Made by a program: the position numbers and the translations under genes
Part shown: positions 27,121 to 37,895 of the stretch, piece after piece
How the letters are laid out: each line of letters starts with the position of its first letter
Position numbering within the stretch: position 1 is the first letter of the stretch
The notes under the pieces: generated by a model
The model's input: only the letters and a program-made list of their open reading frames with translations
Told to the model about the DNA's origin: nothing
The model's database searches: none
Assembly: GCA_017458185.1 (NCBI GenBank)
Contig: JAFTFY010000012.1
Coordinates: 1-64,000 of the forward strand
Length of the DNA: 64,000 nucleotides
Direction of reading: 5' to 3'
DNA from: Neisseriaceae bacterium
Lineage (GTDB): Bacteria; Pseudomonadota; Gammaproteobacteria; Burkholderiales; Neisseriaceae

Positions 27121-28683
27121 TCACGCCTTAATGCTGTCAATTTTCACCCGTTCAATTCTTTGACCGTCTTTTTCAATCACCGTCCAGCGTCTGCCGCAAT
27201 AATCGACAAAATCGCCGACATTGGGAATTTCCTGCATTTCTTCCATAATCAAACCGCCTACGGTGTGAAAATCTGCGTCATCAGGCAGGGGCGGTAAGTT
27301 AATTTGCTGGGCTAATTCGGCGTATTCGAGACTGCCATCAACCGTTAAACTGTCGTCATCATTGGTTTGAATAGTGGGAGCGTCTTCGCGTTCAAATTCT
27401 TCGGGGAACTCGCCTGCAATGGTTTCCATCATATCTTTCATCGTCAGCATGCCTTGCACCACACCAAATTCATCAACCACTAATGCCAAATCGGCACTGT
27501 TTTTGCGGAACAATTCCAAAGCCGCCAAAACCGTAGAAGTTTCAGGTAAAACAAGGGGTTGCTTGACTGCGTCCAGAATATTCAGGCTGCCTGAATTTAA
27601 AATTTGATTGAGTAAATCCTTTTTTGCCACAAAGCCCAACGGCTCTTCAATGCCTGCTTTACCAACAACAATCAGCCGTGAAAAAGGCGTGGTTTGAATT
27701 TGCTCTTTTTGCTGTTCGTAAGGTTGCGAAATATCCAAGCGTTCAATGTCAGGGCGGGGGGTCATCACCGCTTGTACCGAGCGTTCAGCCAGCGTAAAAA
27801 CACTGCGAATCATATTTTTTTCATTCGCTTCAAAAACGCCTTCTTCGTCCGCTTTACCGCTTTTAGCGGCTTTTGCGACCAAATCTTCACGAATACCCAT
27901 CATACCCAACACAGAATCCGCCGCTCTTCTTCGCCACGAATGACCTGAAAAAGTATTTTCCTTACGATTTTTCATCGAAATTTGATTAAATACTTCTATG
28001 ATAATGGAAAAACCAATCGCGGCATACAAATATCCTTTGGGAATTTTAAAATGAAAACCTTCGGCAACCAAAGACAAGCCTATCATCAGCAAAAAGCCCA
28101 AACACAGCACCACAACGGTTGGGTGTTGTTCCACAAAAGCGGTTAAAGGCTTGCTTGCCCAAATCATCACCCCCATAGCCACGACCACTGCCGCCATTGC
28201 CACGATAATGTGTTCGACCATATGCACGGCGGTTAAAACGGCGTCCAAAGAAAAAACCGCATCTAAAACAAGGATTTGCAAAATCACCGTGCCTGCGGTA
28301 GCGTAAGCGGCAGTGGAATAAATATTTTGAGCATAATGGGCTTTGCTTTCCAAGCGTTCGTGTAGTTCGGTTGTGGCTTTATACAAAAGAAACAAGCCGC
28401 CAAAAAACATCACAATATCCCGCCCCGACACCGCAAAATCGCCGACACGAAATAAATCGCTATTGAGCGTCATAATATACGACACGCCTGCCAACATAAA
28501 CAAACGCACCACAATCGCCAAGCCTAAACCCAACATTCGTGTGCGGTCGCGGTGTTCAGGCTTCACCTTATTTGCCAAAATGGCAACGAACACCAAGTTA
28601 TCAATGCCCAAAACCACTTCCAACACCAACAAGGTGAAAAAACCTATCCAAGTCGATGCTTGCAACAGCCAACTAAAATCCAT
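27121..28683 (-). CDS. TerC-CBS-CorC_HlyC membrane protein (YoaE/YegH type)
   Basis: 520 residues. Residues 1-235 are a TerC-type membrane domain with about seven helices and the acidic signatures EVVLGIDNLVFVAIL and LVLDAVFSLDAVLTAV, associated with metal export. Then a CBS pair (about 290-420, starting VMTPRPDIERLD) and a CorC_HlyC domain (about 435-515, VGGLIMEEMQEIPNVGD). The architecture equals E. coli YoaE (518). A role in metal handling, perhaps manganese export, is inferred from TerC relatives. Confidence 0.85.
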   Translation of the reverse strand: MDFSWLLQASTWIGFFTLLVLEVVLGIDNLVFVAILANKVKPEHRDRTRMLGLGLAIVVRLFMLAGVSYIMTLNSDLFRVGDFAVSGRDIVMFFGGLFLLYKATTELHERLESKAHYAQNIYSTAAYATAGTVILQILVLDAVFSLDAVLTAVHMVEHIIVAMAAVVVAMGVMIWASKPLTAFVEQHPTVVVLCLGFLLMIGLSLVAEGFHFKIPKGYLYAAIGFSIIIEVFNQISMKNRKENTFSGHSWRRRAADSVLGMMGIREDLVAKAAKSGKADEEGVFEANEKNMIRSVFTLAERSVQAVMTPRPDIERLDISQPYEQQKEQIQTTPFSRLIVVGKAGIEEPLGFVAKKDLLNQILNSGSLNILDAVKQPLVLPETSTVLAALELFRKNSADLALVVDEFGVVQGMLTMKDMMETIAGEFPEEFEREDAPTIQTNDDDSLTVDGSLEYAELAQQINLPPLPDDADFHTVGGLIMEEMQEIPNVGDFVDYCGRRWTVIEKDGQRIERVKIDSIKA

Positions 28684-28857
28684 TGTTTGATTGTTATGTG
28701 TAATAAAAGTGTGAATGATACCGTTTTTTTGTTAAAAATTATAGCGTTTGCACCTGCCTGAAATGGTTTTGACATTTCGCAATAACACACATCAAAATTC
28801 CCGTGTGCAATCGGTTATAATGAACGCTTGTTTTAATATAAAGCATCAGGTGCAATT

Positions 28858-30042
28858 ATGGATTATCAAAGCGATATTGTGGTGATTGGTGCAGGGCCTG
28901 CGGGTTTGAGTTTTGCTCGTGAATTTGCCGACAATCCCTTAAAAATCATCATTGTAGAACAACTACCGCAAAGCGTTTTAGAAAATCCGCCATTTGACGC
29001 ACGCGAAATTGCTTTAACGCACTTATCGCGTGAAATTATGCAAAACTTGGGTATTTGGCAACAAGTGCCCGAAGACCAAATTTTTCGCCTAAAAGAAGCC
29101 AAAGTGGTCAATGGCACTTCACCCTATCAACTGCATTTTCCGCAACCGAAAAAGGCGCGTGGCGGGGCGACTGATCGTTTAGGCTATTTAATTCCCAATC
29201 ACCGCATTCGCGAAGCGGCTTATGCTGTGGTTAAAGACCAGCCGAATGTGGCCATTTTAACCGAACGCAAGGTAGGCGAAGTCAAAACCTTTGATGACAG
29301 CGTTCGTGTTTCATTAGACAACGGCGATACCATTTGTGCCAAACTTTTGGTGTGTGCCGACAGCCGTTTTTCTACCACACGCGACAAAATCGGCATTCCC
29401 ACAGATATGCACCGCTTTGGCAGAACCGTCATCACATTCCGTGTGCGGCATACCGAAAGCAACGGGCACGCCGCTTTTGAGTGCTTTCACTACGGCAGGA
29501 CGCTGGCGATTTTGCCCTTGACCGAATTTATGTCGAATATGGTGATTACCATTGACAGCGACAAAGCCGATAAAATTTTACAATTAGATGACGAAGCGTT
29601 AGCCCAAGACATCTATCGCGAAACAGACGGCAGATTAGGCGATATTACCGTAGCAAGCACACGCCACACCTATCCATTAGTCGGCACACACGCTCGCCGT
29701 TTCTTTGCCGAAAGAGCGGCACTCATCGGCGATGCGTCCGTGGGCATGCACCCTGTAACCGCACACGGCTTTAATTTAGGCTTGGAAGGGGCAGATATTT
29801 TAGCCAAACAAATTATTCAGGCAGCCGCAAAAGGTAAAGACATCGGCGGTAAGAATGTTTTAGAAACCTACAATTTCAAACACATGCTCAACACCCGCCC
29901 AATTTATCACGGCACAAATGTGGTGGTGAAACTTTTCACCAACGAAAGTTCGCCCGCCCGCCTGTTGCGTTCCGCTGTTTTGCGAGTCAGCAACAACCTA
30001 CCGCCTGTGAAAATGCTGATTTCTCATCAATTAACGGGTTGA
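28858..30042 (+). CDS. ubiM: UbiH-family FAD hydroxylase, UbiM type
   Basis: 394 residues. FAD fold VVIGAGPAGLSFAREF at the start and GDASVGMHPVTAHGFNLGLEGAD near residue 300, the second FAD motif of the UbiH/UbiF/UbiM hydroxylases. It adds a hydroxyl to the ubiquinone ring. The C-terminal third (RPIYHGTNVVVKLFTNE) and the Neisseria-type context favour UbiM, the broad-specificity enzyme reported in Neisseria, over UbiH or UbiF. Ends at a hairpin terminator. Confidence 0.75.
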   Translation: MDYQSDIVVIGAGPAGLSFAREFADNPLKIIIVEQLPQSVLENPPFDAREIALTHLSREIMQNLGIWQQVPEDQIFRLKEAKVVNGTSPYQLHFPQPKKARGGATDRLGYLIPNHRIREAAYAVVKDQPNVAILTERKVGEVKTFDDSVRVSLDNGDTICAKLLVCADSRFSTTRDKIGIPTDMHRFGRTVITFRVRHTESNGHAAFECFHYGRTLAILPLTEFMSNMVITIDSDKADKILQLDDEALAQDIYRETDGRLGDITVASTRHTYPLVGTHARRFFAERAALIGDASVGMHPVTAHGFNLGLEGADILAKQIIQAAAKGKDIGGKNVLETYNFKHMLNTRPIYHGTNVVVKLFTNESSPARLLRSAVLRVSNNLPPVKMLISHQLTG

Positions 30043-30057
30043 TTGTGTGAATAAAAT

Positions 30058-30093
30058 AAAAAAAAGCAAATCTTGATTAAGGTTTGCTTTTTT
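30058..30093 (+). terminator. terminator of ubiM
   Basis: AAAAAAGCAAA pairs with TTTGCTTTTTT across a loop with its own short CTT/AAG stem; T-run follows. Confidence 0.85.
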
Positions 30094-30114
30094 GCTTTCA
30101 GGCAGCCTGAAAAC

Positions 30115-31953
30115 CTATTCTCCATGAAAATAAGCGTAGATTTTTTCGGCTAATGATAGGCTAATGCCGTCTGTTTGGGCGATTTCTTCGAGTGCGGCAG
30201 ATTGTATGCCTTTGACGCTGCCAAAGTGGGCGATGAGTGCTTTTTTGCGTTTGGCTCCGATGCCGTCTATGTCGTCTAATGCGTTGTGCGTGCGACTTTT
30301 GTCGCGGCGTTTTCTGTGTCCTGTAATCGCAAAACGGTGGGCTTCGTCTCGCACCATTTGTAAAATTAAGCGTGCCAAATGCGTGGGTGGTGGGTTCAAA
30401 ACTTCGCCTGTGGCTGGAATTATCAGGTCTTCCGCTCCGTCTTTTCGCTCCACACCTTTGGCTATGCCGATTAGGGGTATGTTTAGATTTAATTCTTGCC
30501 ACACTTTTTGTGCCATTGTTAATTGCCCAAAACCGCCGTCAATAATCACTAAATCAGGGGCAGGCGGTGCATCGTCAAGGTGTTGGGCTAATTTGGTGTA
30601 GCGGCGGGTGAGTGCTTCTTTCATCGCCATATAATCATCGCCCGTATGTGTGCTTTGAATGTTAAATCGGCGATATTGCGTAGGCTGCATGGCGTAATCG
30701 TCATACACCACGCAAGCGGCAACGGTGGCTTCGCCAAATGTGTGGCTGATGTCAAAACATTCTATGCGAGAAATGGGGGAAATGCCCATTAAATCTTCTA
30801 ATGCGGCTTGGCGTTTGTGCTGTTGTTCTGCTTGTTGCGATTTTTGGGCAATGGAAAGTCGTGCGTTTTGTTCTGCCATATTCAACCACACTTTCCGTTC
30901 GCCTTTGGGGTGCTGAACTTGGGTGATTTTATGCTTGGCTTGCTTTTCCAACAGTTGCCGTAGGTTTTCAGGCAGCCTGAAAGCGGAAATGATAATATGT
31001 GGCACTTCTTTGCCGATATAGCGTTGCGAAACAAAGGCTTCAAAGGCTGCCTGAATACTATTATGTTCTTCGTTATCTATTTGAATATTCGGAAAAAAAC
31101 TGTGGTCTAAAATTCGCCGTCCATGCCGAATGGCAACGCAGTGTATGCACAATAATCCGTTTTTTAAAACTGGGGCGATGATGTCGATTTTTTGCGTTCG
31201 TTGTGCGTCTTGGCTGTCGATAAACTGGCGTGATTGCACGGCGTGCAATGCTTGAATTTTGTCGCGTAATGCGGCGGCTTTCTCAAAATTCAAATCTGTC
31301 GCCGCCACCTGCATTTCATCGGTGAGTGTGTGCAGTAAATCATCGGTTTTACCGTCTAAAAAATCGGCGGCTTGGCAAATGTCGTGGGCATAATCTTCTT
31401 CACTAATCAAACCGCAACACGCCCCCGAACAACGGTGAATTTGATACAGCAAACACGGACGCGAACGATGATTGAATACGCTGTCTTCGCAGGAACGCAG
31501 CCTGAAAACTTTTTGCAAAATTTCAATGCTTTCCTTGACGGCTTGACTGTGGGGAAAGGGGCCAAAATAACGGTGCGGCGGCTGTAACTTGCCACGATAG
31601 TAACGAATTTGCGGAAAATGATGAGCAGAAAATTTTAAATAAGGATAACTTTTGTCATCACGAAACAAAATATTGTACTTGGGTGCAAGGCTTTTGATGA
31701 GATTGTTTTCTAAAATTAAGGCTTCTGTGTCTGTTCTCGTTGTGGTAATTTCAATACGATGAATTTGCTTTATCATCAATAAGATACGCGGCGAATGGTG
31801 GTTGCCAACAAAGTAACTATTCACCCGTTTTTTTAAATTAACCGCTTTGCCCACATACAAAACCTGCCCGTTTTTATCGAGCATACGATAAACACCAGGC
31901 AGGTTGGGGAGCGTTTTGAGAAAAACGCTTAAATCAAACGCTTCTGACGACAA
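30115..31953 (-). CDS. uvrC: excinuclease ABC subunit C
   Basis: 612 residues. Makes both incisions in nucleotide excision repair. N-terminal GIY-YIG nuclease (LPNLPGVYRML, VLYVGKAVNLKKRV), UVR motif (LNFEKAAALRDKIQAL, about 205-225), RNase H-like half (CFDISHTFGEATVAACVVYDD, LVIIDGGFGQL) and a C-terminal helix-hairpin-helix pair (IDGIGAKRKKALIAHFGSVKGI). Starts at a TTG, since no in-frame ATG is nearby. An uptake word is read as AFRLPENLRQ in the middle of the protein. Confidence 0.92.
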   Translation of the reverse strand: MSSEAFDLSVFLKTLPNLPGVYRMLDKNGQVLYVGKAVNLKKRVNSYFVGNHHSPRILLMIKQIHRIEITTTRTDTEALILENNLIKSLAPKYNILFRDDKSYPYLKFSAHHFPQIRYYRGKLQPPHRYFGPFPHSQAVKESIEILQKVFRLRSCEDSVFNHRSRPCLLYQIHRCSGACCGLISEEDYAHDICQAADFLDGKTDDLLHTLTDEMQVAATDLNFEKAAALRDKIQALHAVQSRQFIDSQDAQRTQKIDIIAPVLKNGLLCIHCVAIRHGRRILDHSFFPNIQIDNEEHNSIQAAFEAFVSQRYIGKEVPHIIISAFRLPENLRQLLEKQAKHKITQVQHPKGERKVWLNMAEQNARLSIAQKSQQAEQQHKRQAALEDLMGISPISRIECFDISHTFGEATVAACVVYDDYAMQPTQYRRFNIQSTHTGDDYMAMKEALTRRYTKLAQHLDDAPPAPDLVIIDGGFGQLTMAQKVWQELNLNIPLIGIAKGVERKDGAEDLIIPATGEVLNPPPTHLARLILQMVRDEAHRFAITGHRKRRDKSRTHNALDDIDGIGAKRKKALIAHFGSVKGIQSAALEEIAQTDGISLSLAEKIYAYFHGE

Positions 31954-31983
31954 AAGAATAGCCGTTTCAAAAAAACAATCGAA

Positions 31984-32502
31984 TTATTCGCAATACTTGC
32001 TGACATCGGCTTGGAAGCGAGCAATCGCGGCTTCACGATTTTCCATGCGGTTGGCATTTTGAACATTTTGCAAGTTCATGCGAGCGGTGTTGCAATTGGT
32101 TTTTTTTGCTTCTTCTGCACGGCGAGCGTTTTCTTCTTCACGGCGTTTGTTTTCAGCCGCAATTTCTTCATTCAGTTTGGCTTGGCGTTGAGCCAAAGAC
32201 ATGGCACGTTCTTCATCGCTCATCACTTCGCCAGCGGCGTTTTGCACTTTTAAGGGTTCCACTGCGTGTGTGCGAACATTTACCAAACCAACCCCCACGG
32301 TTTGATGTCCGCGTGGCGTGTCAGAATATTGCGTAACCCCGTTTTCCTCCCAGTAGAAAGGACCAGAACCTGCAGCAGCAGGGATTTGAACATTTCTAAT
32401 GCTGGGTGCTTTTTTTAAGTCTTGTTTGCGTGGTGCAGCATCAGCAACATTCACGACAACAAATGCTGCCAACAAAGAACAAAGTAAAACAGATTTTTTC
32501 AT
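31984..32502 (-). CDS. secreted DUF4124-type protein with charged helical tail
   Basis: 172 residues: signal peptide (cleavage near ADA), then FYWEENGVTQYSDTPRG, a good DUF4124 match, then a Glu/Arg/Ala-rich helix (about 100-140) and a C-terminal segment with a Cys pair. Relative of the two secreted proteins at 1642 and 2148. Lies 30 bases upstream of the uvrC start on the same strand and may be cotranscribed with it. Function unknown. Confidence 0.65.
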   Translation of the reverse strand: MKKSVLLCSLLAAFVVVNVADAAPRKQDLKKAPSIRNVQIPAAAGSGPFYWEENGVTQYSDTPRGHQTVGVGLVNVRTHAVEPLKVQNAAGEVMSDEERAMSLAQRQAKLNEEIAAENKRREEENARRAEEAKKTNCNTARMNLQNVQNANRMENREAAIARFQADVSKYCE

Positions 32503-32574
32503 CTTATGTCGTCCTATTTTTATTAAAGATCGTTTCCATTGTAGCGTTATTTATTTATTTTTTCCACAATTTAG

Positions 32575-34101
<1,527 letters not shown>

Positions 34102-34415
34102 GGCTTGATTTTGCATTATTCAGGCAGCCTGAAACTATTTTTCAGGCTGCCTTTGTTTATTTATATTTTGTGCAAACAAATCTTTTTAGGCAGCCTGAAA
34201 CCTTTGCAAAACTGGCATCTGTGGCAGATTTCTTCGTTAGGCTTACGCTCGAAATCGTAGCCTTTCTATTTGTTATGTCTTCGATTTGAAGTGCTACTAT
34301 AACTTTGAACTCTACTCACATCTACCAGTTTTGCAAAGGTTTCAGCCTGAAACCCCAATCAACGGTAAAATCCATTATAATTCAGCCGTTTTAATTTCAT
34401 TCAGGCAGCCTGAAC
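34102..34415. other. intergenic region between guaB and cysS
   Basis: Holds an uptake palindrome (34120), two half copies that read AGGCAGCCTGAA (the minority dialect here; about 34145 and 34188), a 149-bp element with 20-bp inverted ends (34196-34344) and a last palindrome that ends two bases before the cysS start codon. No gene seen. Confidence 0.65.
34196..34344. mobile_element. MITE-like element with 20-bp terminal inverted repeats
   Basis: TGAAACCTTTGCAAAACTGG at 34196-34215 is matched perfectly by its complement at 34325-34344. The 109-bp interior has no open frame and contains a short ATTTCTTCGTTAGG..CGAAATCG stretch. The left end starts inside an uptake palindrome. The CCTTTGCAAAA end recalls IS5-group ends in Neisseria, but no transposase is present, so this is a non-autonomous remnant at most. 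Confidence 0.6.
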
Positions 34416-35801
34416 ATGACGCTTTATTTATACAACACGCTTTCCAAAGAGAAAGAGCCATTTATTCCCCATAATTTGCACAAAATTCAGATGTATGTGT
34501 GCGGTATGACGGTGTATGACTACTGTCATCTTGGGCACGCACGGGTGATGGTTGTGTTTGATATGATTGCTCGCTGGTTGCGTGAATTGTATGGTAAGGA
34601 CGCTTTAACTTATGTGCGAAATATCACCGATATTGACGATAAAATCATCAAACGAGCTCTTGACAATGGTGAAACCATCAACGATTTAACCGCACGATTT
34701 ATCAAGGCGATGAACGAAGACGCTACCGCTTTGGGTGTTTTACCGCCTGATATAGAACCCAAAGCCACAGAGCATATCGAGCAAATGATTGATATGATTA
34801 ACCGTTTGATTGCAAACGGTAAAGCCTATCCTGCGGCAAATGGTGATGTGTATTATCGTGTGCGGGAATTTGCCGAATATGGCAGGTTATCGGGCAAAAG
34901 TTTGGACGATTTGCGTGCAGGCGAACGCGTGGAAGTGGATAGCCACAAACAAGACCCTTTGGATTTTGTGCTGTGGAAAGCAGCCAAGCCTGATGAGCCG
35001 TTTTGGGAAAGCCCTTGGGGCAAGGGCAGACCTGGTTGGCATATTGAATGTTCGGCGATGGGCAAGACGATTTTTGGCGAAACATTTGATATTCACGGCG
35101 GCGGTGCGGATTTGCAATTTCCGCATCACGAAAACGAAATTGCCCAAAGTTGCGGTGCGACAAACCGCACTCATTCGCATGTTAAATACTGGCTACACAA
35201 CGGTTTTATTCGTGTGGATAACGAAAAAATGTCGAAATCTTTGGGCAATTTTTTCACCATTCGCGAAGTGTTGCAAAAATTCAAACCCGAAGTGGTGCGG
35301 TTTTTTATTTTGCGTGCCCATTATCGCAGTCCGTTAAATTATTCGGACGCTCATTTAACAGACGCAAACGCCAGTCTCACACGGCTTTATACCGCTCTAA
35401 ACAACACGCCGCCAGCGGATTTTCATTTAAGCGAAAACGCAAATTCCTATACGCAAAAATTTTATGCGGCAATGAACGATGATTTTGACACCGTGAATGC
35501 GATTGCGGTGTTGTTTGAATTAGCCAACGAAATCAACAAAACGCATGACAGCAACCTTTCAGGCTGCCTGAAAGCATTAGGCGGATTATTAGGTTTATTA
35601 CAACAAAATCCGCAAGCGTTTTTGCAAGCGGGTACAGCAGAAGGTTTGTCTGATGAAGAAATTAACGCTTTGATTGCCGAACGCACAATCGCACGCCAAA
35701 ACAAAAACTGGGCAGAATCCGACCGTATTCGTAATGAATTAGCAGGGCAGGGCATTATTTTAGAAGACAAAGCAGGGGAGACCACATGGCGGCGTGGGTA
35801 G
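34416..35801 (+). CDS. cysS: cysteinyl-tRNA synthetase
   Basis: 461 residues, class I. Zinc/signature region [23 protein letters not shown] (HLGH is the HIGH motif), [11 protein letters not shown], and KMSKS in [12 protein letters not shown]. An uptake palindrome reads [11 protein letters not shown] in the C-terminal region. The start codon follows an uptake palindrome with no visible ribosome site. A Correia-like element begins three bases after the stop codon. Confidence 0.95.
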   Translation: MTLYLYNTLSKEKEPFIPHNLHKIQMYVCGMTVYDYCHLGHARVMVVFDMIARWLRELYGKDALTYVRNITDIDDKIIKRALDNGETINDLTARFIKAMNEDATALGVLPPDIEPKATEHIEQMIDMINRLIANGKAYPAANGDVYYRVREFAEYGRLSGKSLDDLRAGERVEVDSHKQDPLDFVLWKAAKPDEPFWESPWGKGRPGWHIECSAMGKTIFGETFDIHGGGADLQFPHHENEIAQSCGATNRTHSHVKYWLHNGFIRVDNEKMSKSLGNFFTIREVLQKFKPEVVRFFILRAHYRSPLNYSDAHLTDANASLTRLYTALNNTPPADFHLSENANSYTQKFYAAMNDDFDTVNAIAVLFELANEINKTHDSNLSGCLKALGGLLGLLQQNPQAFLQAGTAEGLSDEEINALIAERTIARQNKNWAESDRIRNELAGQGIILEDKAGETTWRRG

Positions 35802-35803
35802 AT

Positions 35804-35873
35804 TATAGTCAATTCAGACCAAAATCATGCAGCGTTGTTTCGCCTTGCCTGCTTTTGGTCTGAATTGACTATA
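35804..35873. mobile_element. Correia-like element A (70 bp)
   Basis: Ends TATAGTCAATTCAGACCAAA (about 21 bp) matched perfectly at the other side, interior CATGCAGCG and GCCTTGCC. The shortest of four such elements. It abuts the cysS stop codon. Confidence 0.75.
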
Positions 35874-35894
35874 TTTTCAGGCAGCCTGAAAGCA

Positions 35895-35929
35895 AAAAAA
35901 ACACCGTTGTTTTTACAACGGTGTTTTTT
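35895..35929. terminator. bidirectional terminator between cysS and a small gene
   Basis: A 15-bp stem with core CACCGTTGT / ACAACGGTG, TTTT loop, A-run on one side and T-run on the other, so it can serve both converging genes. Confidence 0.85.
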
Positions 35930-35944
35930 AACGGTTTGAAATAA

Positions 35945-36115
35945 TTACTTTTTCTCGCCGATTAGGGCATATACAATCAAAGCAAAAACGCTAAACAAAA
36001 CGCCCATCACAATTGCCAAAGGCACCGAGCGTCCGTTTTTCTTTGCTAACGCATAACAGCCGTAAATACAGCCAGCCCAAACCAACAACTGGATAATCAG
36101 AACCATACTTTCCAC
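35945..36115 (-). CDS. small membrane protein, 56 residues
   Basis: GTG start at 36115 with AAGGA seven bases upstream; an ATG three codons later is an alternative. Two hydrophobic helices, roughly MVLIIQLLVWAGCIYGCYAL and LAIVMGVLFSVFALIVYALI, joined by a basic turn (AKKNGRS), ending GEKK. Bounded downstream by a strong shared terminator. Function unknown. Confidence 0.6.
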   Translation of the reverse strand: MESMVLIIQLLVWAGCIYGCYALAKKNGRSVPLAIVMGVLFSVFALIVYALIGEKK

Positions 36116-36375
36116 GATTTAATCCTTTCTATGGAAATAAAAAATAATCGGAAACCTATTTATAGCAAAAAATTTGTCGAAAATAAATTATATTCGAGAT
36201 TTTTTGGTTTATGTTTTATTGATTTTTATATAACTTATTGATTTCGTTTTTTTTTTTTTTTTGCTGTGGCAAAAAAGCAACAGTTTTTATTTAGGATAAA
36301 AACGGTGTGATTGTGAATAAAAATAGTGGAACGCATTAAGAAAAAAGCGTTCAGGCAGTCTGAAATTATTATGCA

Positions 36376-36478
36376 ATGCCGTTATAACGCCTTGCGATTT
36401 GCGTGGATTGCCACGCCGTGATTTCATCACGGCTCACAATGACACGATTTTTTAACATTTTGAAGTTGTTTGGCTATA
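36376..36478. mobile_element. solo right arm of the TATAGTC MITE family
   Basis: Starts GTTATAACGCC, contains the inverted REP-like unit with stem CCGTGA/TCACGG, and ends with the MITE's right terminal repeat (AACATTTTGAAGTTGTTTGG, then CTATA; one base differs from the other copies). There is no matching left arm. Confidence 0.7.
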
Positions 36479-36506
36479 AGGCAGAAAAAATTGACAAATT
36501 ATTTTT

Positions 36507-36564
36507 AAGTATCAATAAATACTTTTTTAATTACATTGACTTATTAACTTTGTGTAAATAAAAT
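36507..36564 (+). promoter_or_regulatory. candidate promoter and operator of the vapBC-type operon
   Basis: TTGACT (36536-36541), 17-nt spacer, TAAAAT (36559-36564). Just upstream an inverted repeat AAGTAT-N6-ATACTT (36507-36524) could be the antitoxin's binding site, since ribbon-helix-helix antitoxins repress their own operon. Confidence 0.45.
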
Positions 36565-36597
36565 ATACTTTACAAACTATTTTTAGGAGTAATCAAT

Positions 36598-36954
36598 ATG
36601 GCTGCGACATTACGAATGGTTACGACTCAACTTTCCGAACCGCTGTTTCATCGTTTGGAAACTTACGCCAAAGAAATTGACCGTTCTAAAAGTTGGATTA
36701 TGCGTCAAGCGGTTACAGAATGGTTGGCTCGCAATGTGCCATCGTCTAACGCATCGCAAATACAACAATCTCAACCCAAAACCGAGAGTGAAGCGGATAG
36801 ACGCTTCAAAGATGAGTTATTTGCGATGATTCAGGAAGCCCATGACAGTGGCGAAGATATGAACTTTGAACCGCCGCTACGCGAAAATGTGTGGAAACCC
36901 AATCCGATTGTTGAAATGATAGAAGAAATGGACGGTTCGGGAGAAAAATCATAA
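36598..36954 (+). CDS. ribbon-helix-helix antitoxin (VapB-like)
   Basis: 118 residues. The N-terminal 50 form a ribbon-helix-helix fold (RMVTTQLSEPLFHRLETYAK, then DRSKSWIMRQAVTEWL), a DNA-binding dimer. The acidic C-terminal half (about 60-118) would wrap and inhibit the toxin. The last base overlaps the first of the PIN gene, the tight coupling expected of such pairs. Ribosome site TAGGAG. Confidence 0.82.
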   Translation: MAATLRMVTTQLSEPLFHRLETYAKEIDRSKSWIMRQAVTEWLARNVPSSNASQIQQSQPKTESEADRRFKDELFAMIQEAHDSGEDMNFEPPLRENVWKPNPIVEMIEEMDGSGEKS

Positions 36955-37343
36955 TGTATATGTTTGACACAAATGCGTTTTCTGCGTTGATGAAACAACA
37001 CCCAAAATTCCTAAAACGCTTTGATAAAGAAGAATTGAAAAATATGTGCATTTCTTCGCTTGCGTGGGCGGAAGTGCGTTACGGCGTTCGCAAAAATAAC
37101 TCGGCGAAATGGTTACAAATCAGCGATAAATTAGTTCAAGGCATACGCGTTATGCCGTTTAATCAACAAGTGGCTGAAACTTACGCTGTTTTGCGTGCGG
37201 ATATAGAAAAACAAGGCAAAAATTTGTCGCCGATAGATATGCTGATTGCGGCATGTGCTGTGGCAAATGACTGCGTTTTGGTTACCAATGACCAAGCCTT
37301 TTTGCAGATTGAACAGTTGCCAGTGGAAGACTGGACGGTGTAA
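36954..37343 (+). CDS. PIN-domain ribonuclease toxin (VapC-like)
   Basis: 129 residues, PIN fold. Acidic metal-binding residues D5 (MFDTN), E40 (AWAEVRYG), D95 (SPIDMLIAA) and D113 (VTNDQAF) are all in place, so the nuclease should be active. VapC toxins cut specific RNAs, often initiator tRNA or the sarcin-ricin loop; the target here is unknown. Coupled to the antitoxin upstream. Confidence 0.87.
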   Translation: MYMFDTNAFSALMKQHPKFLKRFDKEELKNMCISSLAWAEVRYGVRKNNSAKWLQISDKLVQGIRVMPFNQQVAETYAVLRADIEKQGKNLSPIDMLIAACAVANDCVLVTNDQAFLQIEQLPVEDWTV

Positions 37344-37895
37344 AAATATTTTCAGGCTGCCTGAAATCATTGTGTATTGCGTTCGTTTTTAGGAGATTGC
37401 CACGCCGTGCTTACGGCACGGCTCGCAATGACGATTTCTGTTTCAGGCAGCCTGAAAGCAAAATCAAAGCGTTATCTCAACATAAATTGTTTTATAGTCG
37501 AACAACTTCAAAATACAAAAAATAAAAATAACGCACTGTGCATAAATATTCTACAATTTTAATTTAATCCTGTGTGTCATTACGAGCCTTGACGAAAGTC
37601 AAGGCGTGGTAATCCAGTGAAACAGCGTTCAACGAACGAAGTGAAGTTAAAAATCGCAGATTTTTCACCAACGCCATAGGCGTTGTAACGACAAGGTTCG
37701 TAAGCAATTTAGGCTGCCTGAAATGATAACAGATACGACCGTTACAACGCCGCAGGCTGAGATGAATTGCTATGCAATTCATTGGATTGCCACGCCGAGA
37801 CTTTGTCTCGGATCGCTTTTGACACAGTTTTTAACATTTTGAAGTTGTTTGACTATACCGCAAGGCAAAACGAAATAACTACTCACTGCTAACTT
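37344..37895. repeat. composite repeat island, copy 2, carrying MITE 1
   Basis: Palindrome (37351), REP-like unit with stem CCGTGC/GCACGG inverted (37392-37432), palindrome (37441), the phrase CAAAGCGTTATCT, then MITE 1, then a half hairpin GCAAGGCAAAAC, then an inverse heptamer array (37876-37915) that runs into the thioesterase gene. No left heptamer array is seen. No gene in it. Confidence 0.7.
37493..37857. mobile_element. TATAGTC MITE, copy 1 (365 bp)
   Basis: Left end TATAGTCGAACAACTTCAAA, right end its complement with one difference (A for G). Two arms face each other: left with GTCATTACGAGCC-stem-GGCGTGGTAATCC, right with GGATTGCCACGCC-stem-GGATCGC. The arms meet around an asymmetric uptake word (37708). 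Stems CCTTGAC/GTCAAGG (GAAA loop) and CCGAGAC/GTCTCGG. No coding capacity. Confidence 0.82.

Larger units (their letters stand above)
36116..36597. other. intergenic region upstream of the vapBC-type pair
   Basis: Contains a run of 16 T (36247-36262), a degenerate palindrome with CAGGCAGTCTGAAA (36353), a single right arm of the MITE family (36376-36478) ending TTTGGCTATA, and the promoter region of the toxin-antitoxin pair. No gene seen. Confidence 0.6.

Noticed and set aside
30115..31953. uvrC suspected of a 5' frameshift because it starts at TTG
   Set aside because: The first residues (SSEAFDLSVFLKTLPNLPGVYRM region) match the family start, so a TTG start is sufficient.
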